Source: JAEUOS01 sp031423955
GTDB taxonomy: Bacteria; Pseudomonadota; Gammaproteobacteria; Burkholderiales; JAEUOS01
Reading direction: 5' to 3'
Length of the DNA stretch: 55,568 bases
Assembly (NCBI GenBank): GCA_031423955.1
Contig: JANPGJ010000409.1
Coordinates: 1 to 55,568 of the forward strand
Part shown: one piece after another, positions 1-8,776 of the stretch
Layout of the letters: each line of letters opens with the position of its first letter
How positions within the stretch are numbered: position 1 is the stretch's first letter
Program-made: the position numbers and the translations under genes
The notes under the pieces: generated by a model
Seen by the model: only the letters and a program-made list of their open reading frames with translations
Told to the model about the DNA's origin: nothing
Database searches by the model: none

Positions 1-7
1 TAAGGCG

Positions 8-1678
8 ATGGAGCTGACCGGCAAGCGCATTCTGGTTCTCGGCCTTGGCGAATCCGGCATGTCGATGGCACGCCACCTGGCCGGTGCCGGCGCGATCATC
101 GGCGCCGCCGACACCCGCGTTGATCCGCCGGGCGCCGCGGCGTTTCGCGCCGCCTGGCCCGACGCCTTGTGCCATTGCGGGCCGCTGACCGAGCAACTGT
201 TCGACGCGCAGGATGCGGTGGCGGTGTCGCCAGGGGTGGCGGTGGCCGGCCCGTTGACCGATCCGGCGGTTGCCGCCGCGCGCGCGCGCGGCCTGCCGTT
301 CGTCGGCGATATCGAGATCTTCGCCTGGGCGCTGGCCGCCGAGGGCGCGCGCTCGGGTTACCAGCCGAAGATATTGGCGATCACCGGAACCAACGGCAAG
401 ACCACGGTGACGTCGCTGGCCGCCTTTCTGGCGCAGCGCGCCGGCCGGCGCGCCGTGGCCGCGGGCAACATCGGGCCGGCGGTGCTCGATGCCTGGGCGA
501 GCGCAATGGCCAGCGGCGTGCTGCCTGAAATCTGGGTGCTCGAGTTGTCCAGCTATCAGCTGGAAACCACCGCCAGCCTCAAGCCAGACGCCGCAACCAT
601 GCTCAACCTGAGCGAGGATCACCTGGATCGGCATGGCACGCTTGCCGACTACGCCGCTGCCAAGGCGCGCATTTTCGCAAACGGCGGAATTCAGGTACTC
701 AACCGCGCTGATGCGCGCTCACTCGCGATGCGCCGGCCGTTTGTGCCGAAGAATCGCCGCGAGGTGGCGCCGCAGGTGTTTACGTTCGGCACCGATGCGC
801 CGCGGTTGACGAGCGATTTTGGCCTGGTCGGTGATGGCCGGCCGGGCGGCCTGGTGTGGCTTGCCGAAGGTGCGCCGGAAGGCATCGAAGGCGGGGACAA
901 CAGCGCACCGCGACGCCTGATGCCACAGGAGGCGCTCGCCATTCGCGGCGCGCACAACGCGGCCAATGCGCTGGCGGCGTTGGCGCTCAATCGCGCCATC
1001 GGTGTGCCGCTGGCGCCGATGCTCAAGGGCCTGACCGCGTATGCCGGTCTGCCGCATCGGGTGCAGGCCGTGGCCAGCATTGGCGGTGTCACCTATGTCG
1101 ATGACAGCAAAGGCACCAACGTCGGCGCGACGCTGGCGGCGCTGGCCGGCCTGGGCGCCGAGCTCGCGCCCGGCGGACGCATCATCCTGATCGCCGGTGG
1201 CGACGGCAAAGGACAGGATTTCCGCCCGCTGGCGGCGCCGGTCGCACGCTACTGCCGGGCGGTGCTGCTGATCGGGCGCGACGCCCAGGCGGTGCGCGCG
1301 GCGCTCGGCCTGCCGGCGGCCGCGCTGATCGACTGCGCCTCGCTCGAACTGGCAGTGACGGCGGCGGCCGGCCTTGCCAGGTCGGGCGACACGGTGCTGC
1401 TGTCACCCGCCTGCGCGAGTCTTGACATGTTTCGCAACTACGCGCATCGCGCCGAGGTCTTTGAGGCCGCGGTGCGGGAGTGCAATCGCGCGGTTGACGC
1501 CGCAACCGGGTCGACCGTCGCCGGCGCGCCGGACGCGGCGCGCGACGCGGAGCCATTGGCAAGTGTGGCCGCGGTCGCAGGGATGCCAGCGGCAGACGAT
1601 GCTGCGACGGTCGTCGCACCGCAAGCGACACCGGCGCCGGACGCGGCTGACAAGCCGGAGGCACCTGCAGATGCGTGA
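8..1678 (+). CDS. murD: UDP-N-acetylmuramoylalanine--D-glutamate ligase MurD
   Basis: Cytoplasmic Mur ligase that adds D-glutamate to UDP-MurNAc-L-Ala in peptidoglycan precursor synthesis. The N-terminal Rossmann segment has GLGESGMS near residue 12. The Mur ligase ATP loop GTNGKTTV lies near residues 125-132, followed by the ELSSYQLE and NLSEDHLDRHG motifs and the DDSKGTN motif of the central and C-terminal domains. At 556 aa it is much longer than the usual ~440-500. From about residue 495 there is a tail of some 60 residues made almost only of Ala, Pro, Asp, Val and Thr, probably disordered. The ATG at 8 begins a standard MurD N-terminus. Its stop overlaps the ftsW start, so the two are probably translationally coupled. 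First gene of the dcw run in this window; mraY, murF and others presumably lie upstream. Confidence 0.96.
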   Translation: MELTGKRILVLGLGESGMSMARHLAGAGAIIGAADTRVDPPGAAAFRAAWPDALCHCGPLTEQLFDAQDAVAVSPGVAVAGPLTDPAVAAARARGLPFVGDIEIFAWALAAEGARSGYQPKILAITGTNGKTTVTSLAAFLAQRAGRRAVAAGNIGPAVLDAWASAMASGVLPEIWVLELSSYQLETTASLKPDAATMLNLSEDHLDRHGTLADYAAAKARIFANGGIQVLNRADARSLAMRRPFVPKNRREVAPQVFTFGTDAPRLTSDFGLVGDGRPGGLVWLAEGAPEGIEGGDNSAPRRLMPQEALAIRGAHNAANALAALALNRAIGVPLAPMLKGLTAYAGLPHRVQAVASIGGVTYVDDSKGTNVGATLAALAGLGAELAPGGRIILIAGGDGKGQDFRPLAAPVARYCRAVLLIGRDAQAVRAALGLPAAALIDCASLELAVTAAAGLARSGDTVLLSPACASLDMFRNYAHRAEVFEAAVRECNRAVDAATGSTVAGAPDAARDAEPLASVAAVAGMPAADDAATVVAPQATPAPDAADKPEAPADA

Positions 1679-2870
1679 AGCCGTTGCCAGCCTGGGACGA
1701 CGCAGCTTCGGCAGCGGCGGGCGCGGCCTGGCGCCGGCGCGCTTTTCCGATTACGACCAGGGAGTGTTGTGGATCAGCGTGCTGCTGCTGCTGATCGGAC
1801 TGGTGATGGTCTATTCGGCGTCGATCGCGTTTGCCGAAGGGTCCAAGTTCACTGGCAATCGCGCGCATTTCTTTCTGGTGCGGCATGCCTTGTCGCTGGC
1901 ACTCGGGATGATCGCCGCCTACCTTGCTTTTCAAGTGCCTATGGCGACCTGGCAGCGCCTGGCCTTGCCGCTGTTTCTGGTCGGTGTGGTGCTGCTGGTG
2001 CTGGTGCTGATTCCAGGCGTGGGCAAAAGCGTCAACGGCGCGCGGCGCTGGATTCCGCTGGGCATCATGAACATGCAGCCGTCGGAGTTGATGAAGGTGT
2101 TCGCGATTCTCTATGCGGCCGACTACACCGTGCGCAAGGCGGCGGTGATGCATTCGTTCAAGCATGGTTTCCTGCCGATGGCAGGCGCGATGGTGTTTGT
2201 CGGCTGGCTGCTGCTGCGCGAGCCCGACATGGGCGCTTTCGTGGTGATCGTGATGATCGCCATCGGCATCCTGTTTCTCGGCGGCATGAACGCGCGCCTG
2301 TTTTTCGGGCTGGTGCTGTTTCTGCTGGTGAGCTTTGCGCTGTTGATCATGTTCTCGGAGTACCGGCGCCAACGCATCATCGGTTTCATGGATCCCTGGA
2401 GCGATGCTTTCGGCAAGGGCTACCAGTTGTCGCATGCGCTGATCGCCTTCGGTCGCGGTGAATGGTTCGGCGTCGGCCTCGGGGCCAGCGTCGAGAAGCT
2501 GTTCTACCTGCCGGAGGCGCATACCGATTTCCTGCTGGCGGTGATCGCCGAGGAACTCGGGCTCATCGGCGTGCTGCTGATCATCCTCATGTTCTTCTGG
2601 CTGGTGCGGCGCGCGATCGTCATCGGCCGCCAGTCGCTGGCCCTGGAACGCACCTTCCCCGCGCTGGTGGCGCAAGGCATCGGCCTGTGGCTCGGGTTGC
2701 AGACCCTGATCAACATGGGCGTGAACATGGGCGTGCTGCCGACCAAGGGCCTGACCCTGCCGCTGATGAGTTTCGGCGGCAGTGCGATCCTGGCCAACTG
2801 CGTCGCGCTGGCGATCCTGTTGCGGGTGGATTTCGAAAACCGCCGCCTGATGCGCGGGCTTGCGACATGA
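1671..2870 (+). CDS. ftsW: SEDS-family peptidoglycan glycosyltransferase FtsW
   Basis: Polytopic inner-membrane SEDS protein that polymerises septal lipid II together with its class B PBP partner. The start ATG at 1671 sits inside the last codons of murD, with GGAGG about 9 nt upstream. This gives 399 aa, normal for FtsW. After a short basic N-terminus there are about ten hydrophobic segments. Family motifs seen are WIPLG...MQPSELMK and PEAHTDFLLAVIAEELG, whose Asp corresponds to the catalytic region of SEDS proteins, and the terminal PLMSFGGSA. The stop overlaps the murG ATG (ATGA). RodA is the alternative, but the position between murD and murG makes FtsW the clear call. Confidence 0.96.
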   Translation: MREAVASLGRRSFGSGGRGLAPARFSDYDQGVLWISVLLLLIGLVMVYSASIAFAEGSKFTGNRAHFFLVRHALSLALGMIAAYLAFQVPMATWQRLALPLFLVGVVLLVLVLIPGVGKSVNGARRWIPLGIMNMQPSELMKVFAILYAADYTVRKAAVMHSFKHGFLPMAGAMVFVGWLLLREPDMGAFVVIVMIAIGILFLGGMNARLFFGLVLFLLVSFALLIMFSEYRRQRIIGFMDPWSDAFGKGYQLSHALIAFGRGEWFGVGLGASVEKLFYLPEAHTDFLLAVIAEELGLIGVLLIILMFFWLVRRAIVIGRQSLALERTFPALVAQGIGLWLGLQTLINMGVNMGVLPTKGLTLPLMSFGGSAILANCVALAILLRVDFENRRLMRGLAT

Positions 2871-3988
2871 TCAACCAGAACACGCGCACCAGGCTGGCGC
2901 TTGATCCGGTCACCCGCGCGCGTTTGCCGCTGGTGATCGTGATGGCCGGCGGCACCGGCGGCCATGTGTTTCCGGCGCTGGCGGTGGCCGAACGCCTGGT
3001 CGACGGCGGTTGCCGGGTGCTGTGGATCGGCAGTCGCAGCGGGATGGAGGCGCAACTGGTGCCGCGCCATGGATTCGAGATGGCATGGGTCGACTTCAGC
3101 GGCCTGCGCGGACGCGGCCTGGGGGCGAAATTGCTGCTCCCGCTGCGCCTTTCGGTGGCATTCTGGCAGGCGCTCCTGATCATGCTGCGCGAAAAGCCGG
3201 CGGCGGTGATCGGGTTTGGCGGTTACATCTCGTTTCCCGGCGGCCTGATGGCGGCACTGCTGGGGCGCAGCCTGTTGCTGCATGAACAGAATGCGATCGC
3301 CGGCATGGCCAACCGCGTGCTGGCGCGCTTCGCCGACAGCGTGCTGACGGCGTTTCCGGAGGTGTTGCCACGTGCCGTGTGGACCGGCAACCCGGTGCGC
3401 CGCGAGATCACCCGGCTGGCTGCCCCGGCCACGCGTTACGCGGGCCGCAGCGGGCCGCTGCGGCTGCTGGTGGTGGGCGGCAGCCTGGGTGCGCAGGCGC
3501 TCAACCGCATCGTGCCGCAGGCGCTGGCGCGACTGCCGCGCGCGAGCCGACCGGCGGTGGTGCACCAGTCCGGCCACGCCCACATCGCCGCGTTGCGCCA
3601 GGCCTATGCGGACGCCGGCGTCGATGCAACCCAGGTCGAGTTCATCGAGGACATGGCGGCCGAGTATGCCGGCGCCGATCTGGTGATCTGCCGCGCCGGC
3701 GCCACCACAGTGGCCGAAGTCGCGTGCGCGGGGGTGGCTGCGCTGTTGGTGCCGTTTCCATTCGCGGTCGATGATCATCAGACCGCGAACGCCCGGTTTC
3801 TGGCTGACAAGCAGGCGGCCCTGCTGATCCCGCAGGACAAGCTCGATCCCCAGGGCCTGGCAAGCCTGCTGGCGAGCCTGACACGCGCGGCTTGTCTGGC
3901 GATGGCCGAGAACGCGCGTGCCTGCGCCAGGCCGGATGCCGCCGATCAGGTGGCGCGGGTGTGTGTCGAGGTTGCGGAGCGGGCATGA
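2867..3988 (+). CDS. murG: Lipid II synthase, UDP-GlcNAc transferase MurG
   Basis: GT28 glycosyltransferase that adds GlcNAc to lipid I at the cytoplasmic face of the inner membrane. The ATG at 2867 overlaps the ftsW stop by 4 nt and gives 373 aa. The N-terminus runs about 20 residues longer than many MurGs before the glycine loop GGTGGHVFPALA. Also present are GFGGYISFPG, LHEQNAIAG, the second-domain loop GGSLGAQALN, and CRAGATTVAEVA, which binds the UDP-GlcNAc donor. A start a few codons later, closer to MAGGTGG, is possible. The stop overlaps murC by ATGA. Confidence 0.96.
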   Translation: MINQNTRTRLALDPVTRARLPLVIVMAGGTGGHVFPALAVAERLVDGGCRVLWIGSRSGMEAQLVPRHGFEMAWVDFSGLRGRGLGAKLLLPLRLSVAFWQALLIMLREKPAAVIGFGGYISFPGGLMAALLGRSLLLHEQNAIAGMANRVLARFADSVLTAFPEVLPRAVWTGNPVRREITRLAAPATRYAGRSGPLRLLVVGGSLGAQALNRIVPQALARLPRASRPAVVHQSGHAHIAALRQAYADAGVDATQVEFIEDMAAEYAGADLVICRAGATTVAEVACAGVAALLVPFPFAVDDHQTANARFLADKQAALLIPQDKLDPQGLASLLASLTRAACLAMAENARACARPDAADQVARVCVEVAERA

Positions 3989-5382
3989 AGCACAAGGTCA
4001 AACATATTCATTTTGTAGGCATCGGCGGGTCGGGCATGTCCGGTATTGCCGAGGTGCTTCTCAATCTGGGCTATCGCATCAGCGGCTCGGATCTGGCGCA
4101 GAACGCCGCCACCCGGCGCCTGGCGTCGCTCGGGGCGGTGGTGGTGATCGGGCACGCCAGCGAAAACGCGGCGGGCGCAAACGCGGTGGTGGTGTCGACC
4201 GCGGTAGCGAATTCGAATCCGGAGGTGCAGGCCGCGCGCGCGGCGCGCATTCCGGTGGTGCCACGCGCGCTGATGCTGGCCGAACTGATGCGCCTGAAGC
4301 AGGGCATCGCGGTGGCCGGCACCCACGGCAAGACCACCACCACCAGCCTGGTGGCGAGCGTGCTGGCCGAGGCCGGCCTCGATCCCACCTTCGTGATCGG
4401 CGGGCGCCTGAATTCCGCCGGCGCCAACGCACGCCTGGGCCAGGGCGAGTTCATCGTGGTCGAGGCCGACGAGTCGGACGCCTCGTTCCTCAATCTGCAG
4501 CCGGTGATCGCCGTCATCACCAACATCGATGCCGACCACATGGAGACCTACGGCCACGACTTCGCGCGCCTGAAGCAGGCATTCATCGAGTTCACCCAGC
4601 ACCTGCCGTTTTATGGCAACGCGATCCTGTGCGCCGACGACGCGGCGGTGCGCCAGATCATGCCCTTTGTGAGCAAGCCAGTGACCACTTACGGCTTCGC
4701 CGAGGATGCGCAGGTGCGCGCTCTGGCCGTGGTGGCCGATCACGGCCAGATGCGTTTCAAGGTGCGCCGCGAAGGGCGTGCCGGCGATCTGGAGATGGTG
4801 CTCAACCTGCCCGGCTTGCACAATGTGCAGAATGCGTTGGCGGCGATCGCGGTGGCGTCTGAACTGGGGGTCGAGGATACCGCGATCGTGCTGGCGCTGG
4901 CGGCATTCAAGGGGGTCGGGCGGCGTTTCCAGCGCTATGGCGAGATCAGCCTGGCCGCAGGCGGCAGCTTCACCCTGATCGACGACTACGGTCATCATCC
5001 GGCCGAAATGGCGGCCACCATCGCGGCGGCGCGCGGCGCCTTTCCCGGGCGCCGCCTGATGCTGGCGTTCCAGCCGCACCGCTATACCCGCACGCGCGAC
5101 TGCTTCGAGGATTTCGTGCGTGTCCTGTCGACCGTCGATGCGTTGGCGCTGGCCGACGTGTATGCGGCCGGCGAAGCCCCGATCGTCGCCGCCGACGGCC
5201 GCGCCCTGGCGCGTGCGCTGCGGGTGGCCGGCAAAGTCGAGCCGGTGTTCGTCGAGCAGATCGGCGAAATGGCGGATTGCGTGATGCGCATGGCGCAGGA
5301 CGGCGACGTGGTGGTGGCGATGGGCGCCGGATCGATCGGCGCGGTGCCGCGTGAACTGGCGGAGGCGCATGGCCATGCATGA
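3985..5382 (+). CDS. murC: UDP-N-acetylmuramate--L-alanine ligase MurC
   Basis: First Mur ligase of the pathway; joins L-Ala to UDP-MurNAc in the cytoplasm. 465 aa, the usual length. The N-terminal nucleotide-fold motif GIGGSGMSGIAEVLLNLG begins near residue 12. The ATP-binding GTHGKTTTTSLVAS is near residue 112. NIDADHMETY and the late DDYGHHPAE and FQPHRYTRT motifs are all present. The ATG at 3985 is embedded in the murG stop. The end overlaps the probable ddlB start by 8 nt. No murB lies between murC and ddlB, unlike some gammaproteobacteria. Confidence 0.97.
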   Translation: MKHKVKHIHFVGIGGSGMSGIAEVLLNLGYRISGSDLAQNAATRRLASLGAVVVIGHASENAAGANAVVVSTAVANSNPEVQAARAARIPVVPRALMLAELMRLKQGIAVAGTHGKTTTTSLVASVLAEAGLDPTFVIGGRLNSAGANARLGQGEFIVVEADESDASFLNLQPVIAVITNIDADHMETYGHDFARLKQAFIEFTQHLPFYGNAILCADDAAVRQIMPFVSKPVTTYGFAEDAQVRALAVVADHGQMRFKVRREGRAGDLEMVLNLPGLHNVQNALAAIAVASELGVEDTAIVLALAAFKGVGRRFQRYGEISLAAGGSFTLIDDYGHHPAEMAATIAAARGAFPGRRLMLAFQPHRYTRTRDCFEDFVRVLSTVDALALADVYAAGEAPIVAADGRALARALRVAGKVEPVFVEQIGEMADCVMRMAQDGDVVVAMGAGSIGAVPRELAEAHGHA

Positions 5383-6295
5383 ATTCGGCCGGGTGGCGGT
5401 GCTGATGGGCGGGTCGTCTTCCGAACGCGAGATTTCGCTGCTCAGCGGCAACGGTGTGCTGGCTGCGCTCAGGAGCCGCGGCGTCGATGCGCATGCCTTC
5501 GACCCCGCGCAACGCGAGCTGAGCGAATTGCGGCGCGACGGCTACGCGCGTTGCTTCATCGCGCTGCACGGCCGCGGCGGCGAGGATGGGACCTTGCAGG
5601 GCGCCCTCGAAGTTCTCGGCATGCCATATACCGGCTCCGGCGTGATGGGCTCGGCGATCGGCATGGACAAATGGCGCACCAAGATGATCTGGCTGGCGGC
5701 CGGCATCCCGACCCCGCGCTACCGGATCCTCGACGCCGGCGACGACTGGGGCATGGTGGCGGCTGACCTCGGCCTGCCCCTGATCGTCAAGCCGGCCCGC
5801 GAAGGTTCGACCCTCGGCCTGACCAAGGTGTCAAGCGTGGCGCAACTGCCGGCGGCGTACGACCTGGCCGCCAACAAGTACCACGACCTCGCGCTGGCCG
5901 AGGAATTCATCGCCGGCGCCGAATACACCGCCAGCATCCTGGGTGACACGGCATTGCCGCTGATCCGCATCGATGCGCCGGACGGCAACTACGATTATCA
6001 GAACAAATATTTCACCGATGACACCCGCTACATCTGCCCCTGCGGACTGGCCGCCGGCGAGGAGCGGGCACTGCAGGACTTGTCGCTCCAGGCTTTCCGC
6101 CTCGCCGGCTGCACCGGCTGGGGCCGCATCGACATCATGCGACGGTCCGACGGACAGGCGTTCCTGCTCGAAGTCAACACCTCGCCCGGCATGACCGGCC
6201 ACAGCCTGGTGCCAATGGCCGCCAGACAAGCCGGCATCAGCTACGAAGACCTGTGCCTCTCGATCCTCGCAATGACCCTGGAGAAGCGAGCATGA
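5375..6295 (+). CDS. ddlB: D-alanine--D-alanine ligase
   Basis: ATP-grasp ligase making D-Ala-D-Ala for the MurF step. I chose the ATG at 5375 (MHEFGRVAVLMGG) because GGAGG at 5361-5365 lies 9 nt upstream. An in-frame ATG at 5369 and GTG at 5351 are possible but badly spaced. This gives 306 aa, the same as E. coli DdlB. Motifs are MGGSSSEREISL at the N-terminus, FIALHGRGGEDGTLQG, KPAREGSTLGLTKV in the ATP-grasp region, and EVNTSPGMTGHSLVP for metal/ATP binding. The gene is followed by an unusual 119 bp gap carrying a repeat element before ftsQ. Confidence 0.96.
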   Translation: MHEFGRVAVLMGGSSSEREISLLSGNGVLAALRSRGVDAHAFDPAQRELSELRRDGYARCFIALHGRGGEDGTLQGALEVLGMPYTGSGVMGSAIGMDKWRTKMIWLAAGIPTPRYRILDAGDDWGMVAADLGLPLIVKPAREGSTLGLTKVSSVAQLPAAYDLAANKYHDLALAEEFIAGAEYTASILGDTALPLIRIDAPDGNYDYQNKYFTDDTRYICPCGLAAGEERALQDLSLQAFRLAGCTGWGRIDIMRRSDGQAFLLEVNTSPGMTGHSLVPMAARQAGISYEDLCLSILAMTLEKRA

Positions 6296-6305
6296 AGAGC
6301 GGCAG

Positions 6306-6405
6306 CCACCTGCTTTTTCGTAGTTCTTTCGTGAGCGAATCGACCGGCTCCGCCGGCGATTCGCTCCCAACCAAGCCGGTCAAAAGTAGGTTTTCACTTT
6401 TGACC
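6306..6405 (+). repeat. Structured dispersed repeat, copy 1
   Basis: About 100 bp between ddlB and ftsQ, genes that usually abut. It has three parts: the 13-mer TTCGTAGTTCTTT (6317-6329); a hairpin with arms 6335-6342/6357-6364 plus inner CCGG pairs; and a second hairpin with arms 6378-6387 and 6396-6405 around AGGTTTTC. The same three parts occur in reverse complement at 8526-8636 after ftsA. No coding capacity is seen. It may act as an RNA-stability or attenuation element; that is inference. Confidence 0.75.
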
Positions 6406-6414
6406 GATTGACCC

Positions 6415-7263
6415 ATGTGGAACGACACCCTGACCCTCAATCGCCTGAGCGCCACCCTGCTGGTGCTGGCGCTGGCACTGTTCGCCTATGGCGCACTGCG
6501 TTCGCTGGCGGCACAGCCGCGCTTCGCGATCCGTACCGTGCAGGTGCAGGCCGCCGGCGAACGGGCGCTGGAACACGTGAGCGCGGAGCGGGTCGCGCAG
6601 TTTTGCCTGCCGCGGATCAACGGCACCTTTTTCACCACCGATCTGGCGCAGGCGAAGAGCGCGTTCGAGGCCCTGCCGTGGGTCAGGAGCGCGAGCGTGC
6701 GCCGACAGTGGCCGGACCGGCTGGTGGTGCGGTTGGAGGAGCATCAGGCGCTGGCGCGCTGGAACGACGACGGCGGCAATCGATTCGTGAGCGTCAAGGG
6801 CGAATCGTTCAATGCGCCGGGGGAAAAGGTTCTGGGCGCAGCGCTGCCTTTGTTGACCGGGCCCGAGGGCAGCGAGCGCGATGTGGTCGGGCACTATGCG
6901 GCCTTTCGCGAGCGGCTGGCGGTGATCGGCAAGGCGCCGCAGGTGGTGGCGCTGTCGCCGCGCCAGGCCTGGACGCTGCGGCTGGCCGACGGCATGGTGG
7001 TGGAGATCGGGCGCGAACAGCCGGCCTCGTCCGTGCTGTCGCGGGTCGAGCGCTTCGTGTCGCGCTATGCGGCAACGGTGGGTCAGGTGACCAGCCGTGT
7101 CGAAGTGGTCGACCTGCGCTATCCGAACGGTTTCGCGGTGCGCGCGCCGGGCTTGCGTGCGGCGACCCCACCCAAGTCGGCGGGCGCGACATCGAGAACG
7201 GCGGCGCCGCGCAAACCGAAGGCTCCCCGACCGGCCGGCAAACCGGCTCGAACCCGCGCATGA
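6415..7263 (+). CDS. ftsQ: Cell division protein FtsQ
   Basis: Bitopic divisome protein linking the cytoplasmic ring to FtsB/FtsL and septal synthases. 282 aa. A short cytoplasmic N-terminus is followed by one membrane helix (about residues 12-32) and a POTRA domain around 45-115, beginning PRFAIRTVQVQ. The WPDRLVVRLEEHQALARW signature leads into the FtsQ domain. The C-terminus, from about residue 245, is a Pro/Ala/Lys/Arg-rich basic tail that is not part of the folded domain and would be periplasmic. The start ATG at 6415 lies just after the repeat element. No strong Shine-Dalgarno is visible, so the repeat may have displaced the native one. Confidence 0.94.
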   Translation: MWNDTLTLNRLSATLLVLALALFAYGALRSLAAQPRFAIRTVQVQAAGERALEHVSAERVAQFCLPRINGTFFTTDLAQAKSAFEALPWVRSASVRRQWPDRLVVRLEEHQALARWNDDGGNRFVSVKGESFNAPGEKVLGAALPLLTGPEGSERDVVGHYAAFRERLAVIGKAPQVVALSPRQAWTLRLADGMVVEIGREQPASSVLSRVERFVSRYAATVGQVTSRVEVVDLRYPNGFAVRAPGLRAATPPKSAGATSRTAAPRKPKAPRPAGKPARTRA

Positions 7264-7279
7264 AGGAAGGCTGGCACAG

Positions 7280-8524
7280 ATGAGCAACAACAAGACGCGC
7301 GACCCCAAGGACCTGATCGTCGGGCTCGACATCGGCACCTCGAAGATCATCGCGGTGGTCGCTGAAATCACGTCCGAAGGTCAGCTTTCGATCATCGGCA
7401 CCGGCGGTCATGATTCGCGCGGCCTCAAGAAGGGCGTGGTGGTCAACATCGACACCACGGTTGGTTCGATCCAGCGTGCGCTGGAGGAGGCCGAGTTGAT
7501 GGCTGACTGCAAGATCTCGCGGGTCTTCACCGGGATCGCCGGCAGCCATATCAAGAGCTTCAATTCGCACGGCATGGTGGCGATCAAGGATCGCGAGGTG
7601 ACGCAGTTCGACATCGACCGCGTGATCGAGACCGCGCGTGCGGTCAATATCCCGACCGATCAGCAGATCCTGCATATCCTGACCCAGGAATTCATCATCG
7701 ACGGCCAGGAAGATGTGCGTGAGCCGCTCGGCATGAGCGGCATGCGCCTGGAGGTGAAGGTGCACATCGTCACCGGCGCGGTGTCGGCTGCGCAGAACAT
7801 CGTCAAGTGCGTGCGCCGCTGCGGTCTCGACGTGGGCGATCTGATCCTGCAGCCGCTGGCTTCCAGCCTGGCCTGCCTGACCGAGGATGAAAAGGAACTC
7901 GGCGTCGCGCTGGTCGACATCGGCGGCGGCACCACCGATATCGCGGTGTTCACCCAGGGCGCGATTCGCCATACCGCGGTGATTCCGATCGCCGGCGACC
8001 AGATCACCAATGACATCGCGATGGCGTTGCGCACCCCGACACCCGAGGCCGAGGAGATCAAGATCAGCCACGGCGTGGCGATGCAGCGGCTGGCGGGTGC
8101 CGAGGAGATGATCGAGGTGCCGGGCATCGGCGACCGCGGACCGCGCAGCATGAGCCGGCAGGCGCTGGCGGCGGTAATCGAACCCAGGGTCGAGGAATTG
8201 TTTCAACTGATCCAGCAGACCTTGCGCGAATCCGGCTATGAAGAATTGCTGTCGTCCGGCGTGGTGCTTACCGGTGGGTCGGCGGCCTTGCCCGGCCTGG
8301 TTGAACTGGGCGAGGAAATGTTTTCGATGCCGGTGCGCGTCGGCAATCCGAAGTACACCGGAAGCCTGGCCGACGTCGTCAAGGGGCCGCGCTATGCGAC
8401 GGCGATCGGGTTGCTGTTCGAGGGCCTGGCGCAGCGCCAGCACCATGGCCGGGTGCTCGACAAGACCGGATCGTTGAAGAGTATCGCGGGGCGGATGAAG
8501 ACCTGGTTTCAGGGCAATTTTTAG
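7280..8524 (+). CDS. ftsA: Cell division ATPase FtsA
   Basis: Actin-fold protein that tethers FtsZ to the membrane and recruits the divisome. 414 aa from the ATG at 7280, with GAAGGAAGG 9 nt upstream. Actin-family phosphate motifs are visible: GLDIGTSKI near the N-terminus, VDIGGGTTDIAVF in the middle, and VVLTGGSAALPGL later. The SHS2/1C subdomain motif TGIAGSHIKSFNSHG is present. The C-terminus SIAGRMKTWFQGNF is the amphipathic membrane-targeting helix. It follows ftsQ by 16 nt. The structured repeat copy 2 begins directly after the stop. Confidence 0.97.
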   Translation: MSNNKTRDPKDLIVGLDIGTSKIIAVVAEITSEGQLSIIGTGGHDSRGLKKGVVVNIDTTVGSIQRALEEAELMADCKISRVFTGIAGSHIKSFNSHGMVAIKDREVTQFDIDRVIETARAVNIPTDQQILHILTQEFIIDGQEDVREPLGMSGMRLEVKVHIVTGAVSAAQNIVKCVRRCGLDVGDLILQPLASSLACLTEDEKELGVALVDIGGGTTDIAVFTQGAIRHTAVIPIAGDQITNDIAMALRTPTPEAEEIKISHGVAMQRLAGAEEMIEVPGIGDRGPRSMSRQALAAVIEPRVEELFQLIQQTLRESGYEELLSSGVVLTGGSAALPGLVELGEEMFSMPVRVGNPKYTGSLADVVKGPRYATAIGLLFEGLAQRQHHGRVLDKTGSLKSIAGRMKTWFQGNF

Positions 8525-8525
8525 C

Positions 8526-8636
8526 GGAAAAAAGTGCAAACCTACTTTTTTCCGGTGCAAGCGTGTCTCGAATCACCGGCAAAGCCGGCTGATTCGAGAT
8601 CACAAATGCCACGTAAAGAACTACGAAGAGGCGGGT
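8526..8636 (-). repeat. Structured dispersed repeat, copy 2 (inverted)
   Basis: Reverse-complement homologue of 6306-6405. From the + strand: hairpin 8526-8553 (10 bp arms GGAAAAAAGT/ACTTTTTTCC), hairpin 8566-8599 (about 15 bp with one bulge), then AAAGAACTACGAA at 8615-8627, the complement of the copy 1 13-mer. The hairpin arms differ in sequence from copy 1 but stay complementary, which suggests selection on structure. It starts one base after the ftsA stop and lies upstream of ftsZ. Confidence 0.75.
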
Positions 8637-8776
8637 GTTTCGTGGGAGGGGTCTGGTGATTAGGGGCTTTCGGCTTTGCCGGCGCGGGTACAAGCGCCGG
8701 AGCAGCCGACATCCCCAAATCTCTAGGTGCCAATTTTCTGGTGTTTCAAATTTGATTCGTTCAAGGAGATCCAAGC

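Noticed and set aside
1182..2675. 497-aa open frame on - opposite murD/ftsW
   Set aside because: His/Gln/Arg-rich composition typical of a shadow frame; both real genes are certain.
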